From: Bacteroidales bacterium
GTDB taxonomy: Bacteria; Bacteroidota; Bacteroidia; Bacteroidales; JAADJA01
Length of the DNA stretch: 7,322 nucleotides
NCBI GenBank assembly: GCA_021107975.1
Contig: JAIORT010000274.1
Span: 1-7,322, forward strand
Direction of reading: 5' to 3'
The position numbers and the translations under genes are program-made. Shown here in pieces: positions 6,201-7,322 of this stretch. The notes under the pieces were generated by a model. That model did not search any database. It was not told the origin of the DNA and was given only the letters and a program-made list of their open reading frames with translations. Position 1 is the first letter of the stretch; every line of letters begins with the position of its first letter.

Positions 6201-7322
6201 ATGATAAAAATCGTAACAATAATCGGAGCCAGGCCACAGATTATCAAAGCTGCTGCAGTAAGCAGGGCTATCAGGAAAAAATTTTCCGATAAAATCGAGG
6301 AAATAATTATTCATACAGGACAACATTATGATGATAATATGTCTAAAGTGTTTTTCGAGGAGATGGATGTTCCCGAACCTGATATTAACCTTGGCGTAGG
6401 TTCGGCAAGCCACGGAAAACAAACCGCAGCAATGATAGAAAAAATCGAGGAAGCGCTGCTTCGGGAAAAACCGGATTTTATTATATTATTTGGAGATACC
6501 AATTCTACGCTTGCAGGTTCTGTTGCCGCTTCTAAAATACATATCCCAATCATTCACATCGAAGCGGGATTGCGTTCTTTCAATAAATCAATGCCCGAAG
6601 AAATCAACCGCATTGTTTGTGATCATACTTCCACTTTATTATTTACTCCTACACGAACAGGATTGAACAACCTTATTAACGAAGGTTTTAAGCCTCATAA
6701 CAATCCCCCGTTTACAGCCGATAATCCCGGTGTCTTTCATTCCGGGGATGTGATGTACGACAATAGTATTTATTTTGCTGAACTCGCAAAAAAGAAATCA
6801 AATATTTTAAAAGAATATGATCTTCAAAATAGGGAATTTATACTTGGAACCATTCACCGCAACAATAATACCGATATTCCCGAAAGACTGAGCGCTATTT
6901 TTAATGCGATAAATGAAATTGTTTCTCAAAATGAAATTGATGTCGTTTTACCATTACACCCGAGGACATCCAAAATTTTAAAGCAAAACCTGACATCTGA
7001 GCTATATCTGTCAGTTATTAATAATCCGTTCATAAACATCATACCACCTGTGTCTTTTTTTGACATGATAGTCCTTGAAAAAAATTGCAAACTGATAATG
7101 ACCGATTCGGGAGGAGTGCAAAAAGAAGCCTATTTCTTTCAAAAACCCGGTATTATCCTGCGTTCAGAAACAGAATGGGTCGAAATAGTTGAAAATGGAA
7201 CTGCTATTATAACTGACGCCAATAAAGAAAATATCATCAGCGCATTTAATCACTTTAATACTATTGATGATTTAACATTTCCGCCTGTTTTTGGCGATGG
7301 TTTTGCCTCGGAATATATTTGC
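6201..7322 (+). CDS. Non-hydrolysing UDP-GlcNAc 2-epimerase family protein, 3' end cut by window
   Basis: Epimerises C2 of a UDP-N-acetylhexosamine, supplying a ManNAc-type sugar nucleotide for surface polysaccharide. The 374 visible codons are open to the window edge. Signatures are GARPQIIK (9-16), TGQHYD (39-44), GDTNST (98-103), HIEAGLRS (119-126), PEEINR (132-137), HRNNN (219-223), HPRT (253-256) and DSGGVQKEA (302-310). These match the GT-B-like WecB/MnaA family, with Asp99, Glu121, Glu133 or 134 and His219 at the positions expected for catalysis. The stretch R321-SE-TEWVE (324-328), instead of the TERPE of WecB, together with GARPQ resembles the WbpI/WlbD branch that acts on UDP-2,3-diacetamido-glucuronate, so the exact substrate is open. 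The family is usually 360-390 residues, and the visible FGDGFASEYI looks like the final helix, so only a few residues are missing. No SD is visible. Confidence 0.93.
   Translation, partial: MIKIVTIIGARPQIIKAAAVSRAIRKKFSDKIEEIIIHTGQHYDDNMSKVFFEEMDVPEPDINLGVGSASHGKQTAAMIEKIEEALLREKPDFIILFGDTNSTLAGSVAASKIHIPIIHIEAGLRSFNKSMPEEINRIVCDHTSTLLFTPTRTGLNNLINEGFKPHNNPPFTADNPGVFHSGDVMYDNSIYFAELAKKKSNILKEYDLQNREFILGTIHRNNNTDIPERLSAIFNAINEIVSQNEIDVVLPLHPRTSKILKQNLTSELYLSVINNPFINIIPPVSFFDMIVLEKNCKLIMTDSGGVQKEAYFFQKPGIILRSETEWVEIVENGTAIITDANKENIISAFNHFNTIDDLTFPPVFGDGFASEYIC

Noticed and set aside
6168..6553. Minus-strand frames of 75-84 codons
   Set aside because: Antisense to the conserved start of the epimerase gene (GARPQ, TGQH, GDT motifs), which clearly occupies the plus strand.
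1..7322. CRISPR array, tRNA or rRNA gene, toxin-antitoxin or defence system
   Set aside because: No repeat-spacer pattern, cloverleaf or rRNA sequence was recognised, and all five genes belong to ordinary housekeeping or envelope families.

Overview
The window looks like an anaerobic or fermentative member of the Bacteroidota (Bacteroidales-like). Three observations support this. The DNA is AT-rich. Upstream regions carry matches to the Bacteroidetes -7 element TAnnTTTG (clearest before rpsT), mostly without Shine-Dalgarno sequences. The encoded proteins (single-chain pyruvate:ferredoxin oxidoreductase, RadC, a GARPQ-type sugar-nucleotide epimerase) are typical of the group. The assignment is inference; no rRNA is present.

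Layout. Positions 18-3563 (minus) hold a complete 1181-residue pyruvate:ferredoxin/flavodoxin oxidoreductase (nifJ). Upstream of it on the same strand, after a 128-bp gap, 3692-4597 encodes a PflX-type radical SAM Fe-S protein of unknown substrate. A divergent intergenic region (4598-4775) follows; it contains a very good Bacteroidetes promoter for rpsT (ribosomal protein S20, 4776-5027, plus). rpsT ends in a T-run and then a strong GAAA-tetraloop terminator hairpin. radC (5186-5884, plus) follows with its own probable promoter. The 316-bp gap from 5885 to 6200 has no gene. It contains a 14-bp tandem repeat and a 101-bp imperfect palindrome with 9-bp terminal inverted repeats. The window ends inside a non-hydrolysing UDP-N-acetylglucosamine 2-epimerase-family gene (6201 to the edge), which probably lacks only its last few codons and may open a surface-polysaccharide locus.

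How the genes fit together. PFOR oxidises pyruvate to acetyl-CoA and reduces ferredoxin or flavodoxin. The radical SAM enzyme needs low-potential electrons of that kind, so their co-orientation is compatible with a functional link but does not show one. The S20, RadC and epimerase genes look like independent housekeeping or envelope units. I did not find a convincing undescribed system. The most worthwhile loose ends are the 101-bp palindromic element, the uncharacterised PflX-type enzyme with its unusually good Shine-Dalgarno, and the epimerase's substrate.
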